DNA of 64,000 bases. It comes from Haemaphysalis longicornis. Lineage: Eukaryota > Arthropoda > Arachnida > Ixodida > Ixodidae. Shown piece after piece: positions 12,218-24,990 of the stretch. Numbering within the stretch: position 1 is the first letter of the stretch; each line of letters opens with the position of its first letter. The stretch is from positions 35,260,926 through 35,324,925 of the forward strand of contig CM023453.1 of the NCBI GenBank assembly GCA_013339765.2. Reading direction: 5' to 3'. The notes beneath the pieces are model-generated. The model did not search any database. It had not been told where the DNA came from and saw nothing but the letters and a program-made list of their open reading frames with translations. The position numbers were made by a program, and so were the translations under genes.

Positions 12218-12287
12218 ATGGGGTCCGAAGTCGCCACAACCACCCCCGTCGTCCCTCAGGTGCTGCAGCAGAGCAGCGAGCCCTCAG
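12218..12287 (+). CDS. SLC13-like gene exon 1 (start codon)
   Basis: The exon encodes MGSEVATTTPVVPQVLQQSS-EPSG from the ATG at 12218 and ends CCCTCAG|GTGAGC, a strong donor. The one-base overhang matches the two bases that open exon 2. The ATG context is CAGCGTGATGG, with a purine at -3 replaced by G and G at +4. In copy 2 the same position reads AAG. Residues 1-24. Confidence 0.75.
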
Positions 12288-15200
12288 GTGAGCTGTTGGA
12301 ACATCGCACGATGAGACTCTGTCGACACGATGGGGCAGCGCTTAAGGATGTGCTATCGGTGTAAGCAGCTTCGTTTGGTCGTTCGAAGCAAACCGACAGC
12401 AGTGTTGTTAACACTTAATTAGACTGCCCTGCCGCTGTCTTCCCTCTGCTCATCATGCGTGCCGCACTTCGGCCTTCTCCCACATACGGGACACACAGAG
12501 GCTTAGCACATGGAGGTATATCTGCCCCACGGAGGTACGAATACTCAGTAGGTGCCCGGAAGTCACTTTTTGTGAAGCCTCAGCTCCCGCAATGTTGGCA
12601 TGCGAATCAGCCACGCTCGCATTCTCCGCAGCTACTTTCCTTCAACGAGCAGCTGATCGCTCACGCCAACAGCGTATGAAGCGGGTGGCGATGCAAAATC
12701 TATCGGTATATAGTCGACCGTATCACCCAAGCAACACTGCGTTCCACGAACATCCATGGTGCAGGGTACGGTCAAAAAGATTTCGCTACCGCCACACTTT
12801 CCACTATGGTACACTTGGGGCCTCTCCTTAGTATTTTTCCGCCATGATCTGTTGCTTTATGGTGTTACTGAAACGTGCCTGGTATCGGCGCGCGACCAGG
12901 GGGCCTGTTCAAGAACACAGTATCGCTAACCCAGGAAGCAGGACTTCCCGCCAAGCCGCAACGCCGATTTGCCACGTGCATCGAGTTTCTCGTGCCCATC
13001 TGCCTGCTGCCTTTCCTTTTGGGAAACAAGGTACTCATCCACGCATTGGCATCGAATTGGCCTCGTTCAAAGCCTTGCTGTGTATACGGTGTTGCCTTGC
13101 GTTCTAGCCCTTGCGAGAAATACAGTGTAACAAGATTACACAACGATGGATGGGGCTCTTTATAACCAGCATCAAACCGTCATGTGCAAGCAGAGTTACG
13201 TGCGACAACTGTATAGAGTAGAAGCTTGTAGCGCCGCGATGGCGACGGCCCCGGAGGGCTCAACACAGGCGTATCGCGCGCGTTGGAGGGTAAATCCAAA
13301 GAGAAATTTATTCCCAATGGCGTCACCTTTTATAACCTCGGAGTAGCCCCCTAATGGTGAACCACCGAAACGCCGAGATCCGAAAGCTCTTATACTACAA
13401 ACGTGAAATTCTAACTTGCGGATTCGAGAGGGCGACGCCATTCGCCGTTCAACCACATAATGCGCTTATGGGAGTGTACAGTAGCTGCTTACCGAAACGT
13501 ACGCTCAAATAATGCGTTACTTGTTCCAGACCTACTCAGGATGAATCAAAACCGTTGCGTCATTTGTAAGACATGTCTTAAATGTCAACCTGCTGAAGAA
13601 ACTCCCGCAGCATTATAACTCTGCAGGCACGAAGCGAAGCACTGGCGCGGGAACGTAAAATCACGAAATGTTCCGCTGGGGACATTTTCGCGTAGTTACG
13701 CGGTCGCCAAGCGGGACGCAGAGAACAGCATTCCCGCATCGGTTAGGCGGGTGCCAGAATAGCAAGGACAGCAACGGCGCACAGAAAAACCTCATGCTAA
13801 CCATAGCCTCGTTTCTGTGTCTACACATACAATGAACAGACGAAAGCCTAATATTTTGAGAAGCAATATTGTCGGCGACATTGTTCACTCGCCAATGCAT
13901 ATGGGTGACGTGTTCACAGATCAGTCCACCTCCAAAAGCTTCCGCGAAGCTAGCGGCACCCCTCCTTATTTGCGAACCCTTGGGAAGTCGAAGCATCAAC
14001 ATATATTTTTTTATTCATACACGTATGGTCAATGCACGGTTTCTCAACGCATTCTAAAAGCTCTAGCAAAGAGTGACCCAATGTTTTATAAAAGCCGGTG
14101 GGCGCAAAAGGAGAACCGATGAAGTTGGTGCTAAAGAAAGCACTTTTCCCAAAATATACTACGGCCAAAAGCAGGCGCAATGTTAGGCGGCTGCACTCTC
14201 AACGAGCCCCAAAAAAGCGGTCTTGTGCAATATCTCCTGTAATAAAGGAGCCTACTGCCTGTTGTAGGTATACGCCAACCACTCGGACAACGGCAGCGAT
14301 GCGGGAAGAAAAAGAAACACGTGTATTTTTTAGCACAGTTAGTCGACGATGATGGCCGCCCTTTTATCCCGCTAAATTACACCTAACTCTACTGCCCGTC
14401 AATGCCTCACCACCATTCAGCAACTTAAGTGGGGATGCTCAAGAGATCCCTGTGTAAAAAATTGGCCACGTATCTGTTCCTTTCGTTGCAAATGTCGACA
14501 AAAGACGATAGTGTTTGTCGACATTTGTCAAGTAAATGCCTCTCCTTGCTTTCCCGCTCACCTCTCATGCTGTGCTTCTTGCGCCGCGCTCCTACCAAGG
14601 TAAACACGCTCAATGTTTGCTCAAGTGAATTTAAATTTACCGCGTTCCACTGCTCCAGGCCGGGTGCCTCGATGCCAGCGCTGCCGTACGGCGGAGACGC
14701 GCGTGAATCGAGACGGTCGACTTCAAGGTTTATAGAACCGCGTTGCCTTACTCCATCTGGGTTCCAAGAAGAACGTGAAACCTAACTAGTGGAACCTTTC
14801 GTAACTGGTGCCGCTTGATTTCTTAAAATGCCGCACGAAGCTATAGTGGTGCGGGCGATAGCCGGCGACGGAGTGAATTTTTTTCTGCAGTAGATGTAGT
14901 ATTTCATTTCGCGAAAATCAAGCATCTATGAATTTTTAAATACAGGAACATTGCAAATATTATGTATTGATGTTCTGCCTTATGTTTGTGTAAAGTCTTG
15001 TTCTTTTTCAACAATGTTCACGAGTATGAACATAAAACCGGACTTGGACGGTTAGATTTGGTTGTGAGTATAAAAGACTATTGCGCACGCTTTTGTAGCG
15101 TGAGCTAAACTGGCCGAGGTGGAGCAATTTCGTGTGGACCTTAAAGGGCTGTGCTGCGCAAGCGCGGGAGGCATTGGATTCGATTGGATTGGATTGGATT

Positions 15201-18200
15201 GAATTAAATTGGATTGTACTAGATTACGGGTGTGCAGAGAATTGGGTCTGCACATTCGCCGGTCTGCGCCTTCAGAGGGGTGACGTCATACCCGTGGCAG
15301 GCGCGCCGGCGTGTGCCCAGCTGAGCGCCACCGTTGCGCAGTAGCCGCAAGTCTGGCGCTGAGCCGGAGCCGCTTGGTAGCCGTTTCGCGTGGCTCCTGG
15401 ACCGGGCTGGATGGGATTGGAAATTGTTTTACCAGCAGTAAGCATGATAATCAGCTAGTCCTAGACAACCAGGAAACCTAAGAATAACCAGCTGAGCTTC
15501 AGCTCACGCTACGTATATCCTTAGGCCACTGCCAATATTTTTCGCTTTGGCCGGGTGGCTGAATCGAGTCACAGACAGACAGACATACATACATACAGAC
15601 CAACCAAAATTTCTGGGTTTAAGTAGCCCAAGAAAGACTATCTTCTTCAAAATAACCACGTGTCAGCGGTGGGAGGGGGCGTTGTGTTGCCCAGTTCTAA
15701 GTGCCCAAGCTTCACTGGTCTCCCGGGCGGTCGCTACGCAGGACGGCATCAGCGTCTACTGCGCCCTGCTCACCCTGGCGGGCCTCCTGGGCTACCTGCT
15801 GCCGCCGCCCATCGCGGCCATGCTGCCCGTCGCCATGCTGCCCCTCAGCGACGTCTACGGGGCCGACCAGCTGGCCGCCGAATACCTCGTCGTGAGTGAT
15901 CTCTCTGTGTGCCGTGGTATGCAGCTGTGCCGTTCCGATGCGGCAGTACCCTTACAGCTGCCGTTTGGGCTGGCGGAATGCATTGGCTTCCCCAAATGGG
16001 CCGCGGAAGCTTCAGATTCCTGCGATAAACTTACAATGCAACATTGGCAGGCCCTTGCAGTCTGCGGTCTAGAGGCTTGAGTGAAAAAATACTATACACT
16101 AGGAAAGTAACAACTTTCATTGCTTCCGGGGCGTTATAGTATAACCCGGGGATACATTACATAAGCGATGCAGTCAAAAGTTCTGCGCGCTATTCCCCGC
16201 GCTGTTATCGAGTGACTTTCACAGTAAAGCGTACTTCAGCATTTTTGAGCTCCTTCGTAGTTCGTGGTGTGTTAGGTTTCACTTCAGACACATCCATATA
16301 ACTACTAACTTTTAAGCTCTTTGCAACAGTAAAAGTCATAGCGGGACAGTCGTACACGATCCTGAACATTTGTCCATTTGTATACGGTAGAAACGCATGA
16401 TGTTTCTATAAAAAATGGCGAATACAATTTTGTTTTGTGGCAGGTAATTTTTACCACTCATGTTCCAGGAGGCCAGTTTCGCGAATCCAAGTTGAAGGTA
16501 ATGTTCACTCACAACCATCTATGCATAAGGCGAAATCACTGCGTCAGTCGCAGACTAATAAAAGCCATTAAGGAACATGGCTCGGTGCTCTCTCAGACAG
16601 ACAAGGTTTCCTATGTTGGTTTCATGTATGGAAGAACCTTTGCAGCACCGCCGTGGGTGCTTTGGAGGGACACTGTAGGCAACCAGCAAGTTGGTTTCAA
16701 ACGAAAGCCTGGCCTTCCCATAAACATTTCAGCGTTGATTCGGTGCCGAATTATGTCGTCATTGTTGCTAAGACATCGCTAATCAAACGCTAATCAAGCG
16801 TGCCGCAAACATCGAGAAGAAAATGTGGCAGCGGTGATATACCGGTATAGAAGCAACCGAATACAACGTTACCAGGTACGGAGCACTTTCGTCAGTTTTG
16901 ACCAGATCAGTCGTGCTTTCCCGAACTCTTACGTCCTTTGCAGCCCCGCACCACTAAGAAAAATGTTCCTCCATGCGACCCGTGATCAGCACTGACGCTT
17001 TATTCAAGAAAAACATATTGTCATTTTGAGACCCCGCGAACGTTGGCGTCGAACCAACCACTCGTGCTTAGCTCGCATGCTTCCTCAAAAAGCGGTACCG
17101 CCGACTCAAGTATGGACGAGTTGCGCCAGCCAGCGGCAGCCAATAAAGACGTCGCGGAGGCAAGACGTTTTAATCACTTCCGTGCAAGTTGCGCAGTATA
17201 GACAGTTGCGGCGGCACCTGTATTTACGTTTTTGCTATTTTTTACCTAATTTTAAGGAAGCTTCGTGTAATAGTGGTATATTCGTATTCTATGTGAGCTA
17301 ATCTATAGATCTATAGCAACTTGTATTTTTACTGTAGTGCCTCTTTAAAGTGCTCCGATGGACACTTGAAACTGCCAGAACCTTCGACCATGACGATAGG
17401 GCTCAAAAACTACCGACTGTGTCTGATTTGTTTGAAATCTATTTGTGTCTTTGTAAACAGAGCATACTGGTCTCGCAAAAAGACACTAACGGATTTTAAG
17501 CGCATACGTTACAAAGGCAAAGAAGACGTGCTAGATGGTTTCCATAACGTACAACCTAACGACTGTCTCAAGTTTACAAGGACGTGTAGCCGGCAACGTC
17601 AGGCGACTCCAGCATTTAGATATTCCATACGGTAACATTTTAACAGCGGAGTTGTTGTTGGTCGAACATTTTCATCCGTCTGCAGTAGGTCATACATCAC
17701 CCAGGCGTATACGAGCAGGTTCCCAGGACCGCTGGTGGCCTCTCTCAATGTGCATGGAAACGATCTCGCCGGCGGTTCCTCGACCGACCGAGAGAGGGCA
17801 CAGAGGTCTCGCAGGGGCGGGTTCCTCGCCCTCCAGGTAGCCATCGACGCTGACGTTTAGCTGCCGATTTCAGAGCGAGAACTGTAGAACTTGCGTGGAG
17901 GCGGCGCCGCCGTTCTCGGGCGAGCGCCTGTCGTCCTTTGAGCCAACACAAACGAACCACAGCTCCGCTGTATCAGCAGATTTCATACTCGGTGTACCTG
18001 GGTTTAATTTTTACAGCGAAGCTTTGTATGCTTACTAATGGCGTCGAAAAGCGGATACGCACTGGAGAAGAGCCAACTTCACACAATGGGTTTCACAAAA
18101 CGAAGGTGGTGATAAGCGAATAATGACCGCTCTCTTAAGAAATGGGCTTTGATTTTTAACTCTCTCTCACGGTCCGTTCTGCATTCATATTCAAAGATAC

Positions 18201-21200
18201 TTACGAAGCAAGGACCGCAGTTGTGGTCAATATATCGTCGCTATGAAATACACTGCAGCGCGAAGGTTGCAGAACGCCTAGAGGGCACACAGGAGAAGCG
18301 GGCATGTATTCTAACAACATTTTGTTCGGCACCGTATCTCCGCAGCACCCCGTTCTGGTGGCCTCCCTGGTGTTCATCATCGCCATAGTGGCCGACGACA
18401 CCACCGTGTTCTTTCGGCTCTGCCTGTACGCGCTGCAGCGGCACGCCCTTCGGATGCAGGTGCTCTTCTTGTACCTGCAGACGCTCGTGCTGGCGCTAAG
18501 CACGGTACTGCCCAGCGCAGTCATCGTCACGTTCAGCAGATTCTTCATCGAGCGATTCGTCACCACCGTCAACAACGAGACCATCTGCAGCTACCAGCAG
18601 CGCAGCTCCATTGTCTTCTGCCCGAGCATCCGCGCCCGCACAGACAGCCTGTCCACGTTCCACTCGCTCAGGAACCGCGCTGGTAGCACAGGCGACACTA
18701 GCAGGAGGGGCAGGAGCGTGTCCGTGGTCAGCGACACCACCGCCGCCTCCAACGGCCCCATCAGCTCCGACGGGTCGGCCGGAAGCGTGGCGGTGAAACG
18801 AACCCGGTCGCTCCCTGTCTGGCTGAGACGCGAATCACTTGCGCCGTTGGGCAACTACCCGGTATGTTCACCTTATCCCGTTCCTGTAATGAGTTGCTTC
18901 TCAGATATCCTTCGTATGAGTACTTTGCTGGCGTTCAGCCGTTCTTGTGGGCGAAGAACAACACAATGAAAGGAATGCTTTAGCGGTTGATGTCTGGGGT
19001 AAGTAAACAGGAGCTATCGATTTGGTTTTCGCAAATAGCGCTGTCGCGTGTTTAACTCATGCGACTTATGTCCTCCGATGAACAGGGAAAAACTGCTTCT
19101 ATGCGCTTTATTATCGCGCACCGAACAGCTCCAAGCTACGAAAATGCTATCATTACGTTTTTAAACTAAATCTTTACAACTTTCGTCTAGCGATTTCGTG
19201 GAGGATGCGCCAATGATCTTTTGACTGGACACACACCCCCGGCGACACACCCCTCCAAACGCATGGCGTGATTCGCTGGGCCCGCTGTTGGCGCCTGGGG
19301 GCGCCGATAGCGGTCCCAACCGCCGCTGCGACCCAGGCAACCAATTACCCCCGCAGCCTCCCATGAATGCGGCGCTGGGTTGTTTCGGGCAACGTGACTC
19401 GTCTCGCGACACGCGAAGAGGAACGGTGCGTTCGCCATGAATGAATGCCGCGTTCGCCATGCCTCCTTCTCAAGCGTTGCACGAAACCTCACGGAGTTGA
19501 GGCACGGTCAACTATACAGCTAAATGAAAGGTTTAACCAAGCGAAACCAAGACTCAACCAGACTAAGACAAGCTTTCGTATCGAAGGTTACCGGAGCTAA
19601 GCCGCAGCCATTTTTTTTGGTTCTGTAAGGCTTTTTTTAACAACGCAAATGTTCGCCGAGCCAGGCCACGGCTGCGACGTAACATCGCGTATCTCGCACG
19701 ACTCGCGCAGCACTGGGAAGTTGAGTGCATTTGACAGAGACAGCGCACTCGTGCACGCAGGCGCCCAAGTCTCGCAAGACCTCCTTCGCCCCGATCGACT
19801 TCTCGCCCAGCGACAGCGATCCGCCCCACGTGCCTGTGCGGCGCATACGCTCTATGAGTGCGCTGGCCAAGCCGCTGCCTCCGATCCTCAAGAGCAAGCC
19901 GCCTCCTTCGCCTCCAGCCACACCGCCTCCCACGTCGCACCCACCGTCGACATTGCCCCTCGAGACGTCGCGTAGAGGCACCTTCCCCATGCCGGGTGTG
20001 CTGTCCCTGCTGTCCTCGCCGGAGAACGACGACTCGGCTGCGGCCGCAGTGGGGACGACCAGCCCGCCGGCCCCGTCCCCGAGTCCCGGTCTGAGTGGCT
20101 CGTTCAGCTCTCCGCCAGAACAAGAGATGGCCGCGAGTCACGTTACTGACGGCCTGCAGACGGGCGAGGTCACGCCAATGTGCGCGTCGCGCAAGCTGAG
20201 CTCCTGCAGCGCCATCCCGGAAAAGTGGCCGCAGGAGACGAAGTGGCCCGCCGCTGTGTCGCTGCCCTCGAAGAAGACCAGGGCGAAAAGCGCCGCCAAA
20301 CGCAAACTCAGCCCGGACGCCCCGTCTCCACTGCGGGAATACGAGCTGTCCTTAAGAGCTCTGAAGGTAAGCTTGGAGTCAATCAACAAAGTCAGAAATG
20401 TTTAATTGCAACGACGAGTACAGTTGCCTGAGGGATTGACAAAAACGCAGCAGAAATGCCTGAAGCCCCTGGCTCCCTCGAAGAGACAAGGCTCATGGCA
20501 TGTCCATGTTCATAGAAGATCTTTATAGAAATAACACTAAATTACGAAATGTCTCGCATAAACAAATTTGAGAGAACTACCCTCTAATAACTCACTCAGC
20601 TCTTTGCGGCCAGAAAGATGTTTTTCTGACCCCCACCGACCACAAGAAAGCAAAGGGAATATAGTCAGTCAGTCAGTGAAAACTTTATTACACACCAGTC
20701 AAAAAGGGGGCGTTAGGTGCTCCCTCCCCCCATCAGTCGGCCGGTATCCCTTGAGACTTGGCGGCTTCTAGGGCGAGACCGATGATCTTGCGCTGGGTTT
20801 CGGAGGTTCGGCTGAGGAGTAGTGCCTCCCAGGATGCTACGTTTCGGTGCGGTTTCTTGTAATTTCTGATGGCCGATTTAGAGTCGCTCACTATCGTTCT
20901 AATTTCCGGCCGGGTCATTGCTAAGGCAATGGCTACCTCCTCGGCCTCCGTCGTGTCCCTACTCAGTAACGTGCAACACGAGACTGGGACACCGCTTTCA
21001 GTACGCTACTGCTGCGTAAGCGCTTTTACTCTGATATGCTGCTGCGTCGGTGTAAAGGACGTCCGTCTGTCCACCGTATCTGGTTTGCAGGGCTTTGGCT
21101 CTGCTCTTTCGTCTAGCTTCGTGATACGCGGAATGCATGTTTCTGGGCATGGGTGTTACCTTAATTTTCTCCCTGATCGACTTTGGTATCTCGCGTGTAT

Positions 21201-24200
21201 CTTTGGCTAGTTCACTGGTCTGGTATCCCAGACGTTCGAGTATTTTGCGACCCGTCCTGCTGCCCAACAGTCTCTGCTGTTGCGATGCATTTGCCGCCTC
21301 TATGAGTTCATTTAAAGTGTTCGATACGCCCAAACTAAGAATCTTGGCCGTTGACGTGTTCGGGGGAAGATCTAACGCACATTTGATTCCCTTTTTATTA
21401 TTATGTCCAACTTATTCTTCTCGGATTTTGTCAGCCTCATGTAGGGGGCTACGAAAAGGATCCTACTTATACCGAAGGCCTGAAACACCCTGAGGAGGTT
21501 GGGCTCCTTCATCCCCCCATGCTTGTTTGAGATGCGTTTCATCATTCTGCAAACATGTGCCACCGCATTTTCTAGTCGACGTATGGTCTCCGTGTTTCTG
21601 CCGGTGTCCTGGACATAAAGCCCCAGTACTCTGATCTTGTCCCTCGCGGGGATTTGCTGTCCTCCTACTTTAAGTCTTATGTTGTGGCTGTTCCTGCTCG
21701 CTTTCCGCTTGTACTGGGGACAAGGAACAGTGCTTCGGATTTTTCGGCCGAGCACTTGAGTCCCAAATTTCTAGGTAGTTTTCAATTTCATCTATGGCTT
21801 GCTGTAGTATATCTTCAATGCGCCCGTCACTACACTACCCGGTTGATCACACAGAGTGAGATCGTCCGCGTAGATGGTGTATCTCAGGTCTTCTATCTTA
21901 TTTAGGCTCTCGGATAGTCCTATCATGGCTACGTTAAACAATGTCGGAGATAGGACCGACCCTTGAGGCGTGCCCCAGTTACCTAGTTCGATGTTCCTGT
22001 TCGGAGGGAGGCACCCCTAATCTATGTTAGCCGTACGATTTGAAAGGAAATCCCTGACATAGTTGTATGTTTTGGTCCCCACGTTTAGGGCGCTCAGGTG
22101 GCGCAGGACGGCCGAATATCTGACGTTGTCGAAAGCTTTGGCTACATCGAGGCCAACAATGACTCTCGTATCCTTACTCGTACTGTCAATTATATCCTCC
22201 TTGATTTGTAGCATTACATCATAGACCGAAAGGTTCGCCCTGAAACCTATCATGGAGTCTGGGTACATCCCCTCGTCTTCTAGATACCTACCAGTCTGGT
22301 TTGAATTACATGTTCCATTAACTTGCCAAACACGATGTGATGGAGATCGGTCTTAGATTCTCTAAACCTAGTTTCTTGCCGGGTTTCGGGATGAGTGCCA
22401 GATTAGCCATTTTCCATTCCGGTGGAAGCTCGCCCCTGTCCCAACATCTCTGCATATAGCCGGTTAGTTCACGGATGGATTCGTCATTTAGGTTCCTCAA
22501 CATCTTATTGCTGACTCTGTCCGGTCAGCGGCCGTTTTGGTCTTGAGGCGATTTACGTCGGCTCTAACCTCCGCGATCGTGATCGGGGCGTCGAGAATCT
22601 CGTTCACTGCACCCGCGTAGTCGGGAAGACTTTCTCGGGAGGACGCCCCAAGTATCTGCTCCGGATTTCGTCTAACAACTCTTTAGTGGTCCCGTCGAAT
22701 TTATATGTTAGGGTTTGACGTTTCTGTCGGGCTTCGGACTTAGTCGTGCTTGGGTCAAGGAGATACCTAGTATCTTCCACGATTTCGAGTTCCCCATTCC
22801 CACGTTCATCTGATCGCATATGTTCCCCCAGTTTACTCGAGTCAATTCCAAGCAGTATTCCTCGATTTCCTTATTTAGGGCAGCAATCCTTTTGCGCAGA
22901 TTTCTGTCCCACCTCTTACTTTAAGTTGCCCTTCCAGTTCCTTTTCTTTCTCCACAGGCTGACGAGATGACTGTCAATCGTTTCTGTGCTTTCGTCTGTT
23001 TCTTGCTCATCCGTTTCCGCTTGTGCGGCAAGGGAGCGCCATTAGCAAGCCTTTTGACTCTAAGGAACAGGTCTCCAAAGTCACATTTCCTTCGTTTGGG
23101 TGAACTGTATACGTTCAGTACGAATAAGCTCTTGTCGGTACGGTTTCGCGGAATGACTTCAATTAACGAGTGATCTATCTCGGTGTTCCCAGTCTCGTGC
23201 TGCATGGTCGTTACGTTTCTTTGAACAAAAGTGGTTACCCAAGTGTCGTTTCCGGCACCCGGGTATGCTTTGTATCCTGCCTGTTTCCTCGACTACCATC
23301 GTTGAGGAAAGAAACACCGAACAATACAACGAGCCTGTACAGTGCCAGTGTTGGTGCCCGTGAGACGCCGAAGCACAGCACACCAAAGGTAGGCTGGGGA
23401 AGTGGGGTCACCCAGCATGCAAACGCAGTAATCACAAACGAGCTACAGGAGCAGAATAGATCTCAGAAGGAACTGATTAGGGAATTACGAGAGCAAAATA
23501 AATTTCTAACGGAGACACTAAAGGCCATGCAGCAACAGATAGAAGAAATTAAGTCCGCCAAGGAATCGGGGCCAGTAGACGGAGAGTCGATGCAGGTGGT
23601 AAACACACCTCCTTCTGAGCAACCAGAACACAAGCAAATCCTTTGTAAGCTGGAAGAATACGAAGCTAGGTTCACCACGTTGGAACGAGCTCTTGTAGCA
23701 CTGCCTGAACAGATTAAGAGTTTAAAAAGAATTGAGGGCAGACTCGTTGAACTGGAAGAAAGGTGCGGATCGACTGCAGAAATCGCAAACAAGAAAATTA
23801 AAATGCATGAGGAATCAGGACATTAAACTCCATGGATCGTAGGCCACACCCTCATCTCTTAGTCTGGCAGTGGAATAGTAGGGGATACGGCAGGAAACGT
23901 GCGGTCTTACAAACTTTCCTGGACAACGGCGGAGATCGTCCGGAAATAATTGCGATACAAGAATGTGGGAAGGGAATATAGAAAACTTTCCTATTTTGCG
24001 GCCGCTGCATGTCGTCAGCAATGCCGCAAAAGAAGAAACCATCAAGAAACCATAGTTGTCGCCGAATTACAGCAGTTAAGCATTGATAGGGATACGATCA
24101 AAGGGAAACTAGAGGCCACACTACAAATGCTCCGTCATGTTTCCTGATAATGTCTGGTCAGTGGCCGCCATTGCACAAACAAGATTCTTTGAAATCATCG

Positions 24201-24900
24201 CGACCACTCCCCAAAAATGTCTGCAGAGTCATCATTGCTTCATCTGTTCTTTTTATTAACTCTATCTTTCGTTTGAAGCTTTCGAAAGAATTGGTTTCAT
24301 TTTTACCGGCAGTTAACAGTCTTTTAAATGAGCGAAAAAGACAATGAAAAATTTCTGCGTCTGTCCGACATTTCCCGCATTCGGCTGTCGTCTCGTCGTA
24401 TTCTTGCCATGTCGTGATTGATTTTCTTTCGTGGGTCGTATTCCTGTTTTGATTTTGATGTTCCATGGAACCCAATTCCTGTCTTGTCGTGATTTTGATG
24501 TTCCATCGGTATTTATTTGTTTACAGGTACCTTACAGGCGAAGAAATATTGCGGCGCGTTGCTAATGATTGAAAGAAATAATCCATTTTAAGTTGTGTTA
24601 CGCTGCAGCTCAAATCATAGTTACGAAGAATATATCGAACTGCCTTATTTTGAACTGCCTCGAGCATGTCGTTTAAGTAGTTTTGGTGGAGGGGACCGGA
24701 TTGGTGAGGGAAATTTGAGTTGAGGGCAACAAAAGTTTCGTAAGCCAGTTTGCGGACGTTAGCGCGGGAAGAATGTAGGTTACGGCGTAGGTAGCCAACT
24801 GATGTCGAGGCATTCGCACAAATATTAGTGATGTACAGGACCATGAAAGATATTGGGTGAAGTGTACGCCCAAATATTTGTACGTGGAAACATTTCTTTT

Positions 24901-24990
<90 letters not shown>

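Noticed and set aside
12158..12364. 68-codon open frame conserved in both gene copies
   Set aside because: Only its middle part (12218-12287) makes a phase-compatible exon. The rest is conserved simply because the block is duplicated.
19165..19500. Conserved minus-strand protein (99-101 codons), also at 57.8-58.1 kb
   Set aside because: Both are copies of a SINE-like repeat also found at 10.6-11.1 kb. Several frames are open at once, so coding is unlikely.
19563..20141. 192-codon minus-strand open frame opposite exon 5
   Set aside because: It is Arg/Gly-rich and antisense to the loop exon, whose sense frame has matching splice phases on both sides.
23170..23826. Independent coiled-coil host gene
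   Set aside because: It lies inside the target duplications of the LINE and is followed directly by the LINE endonuclease start.
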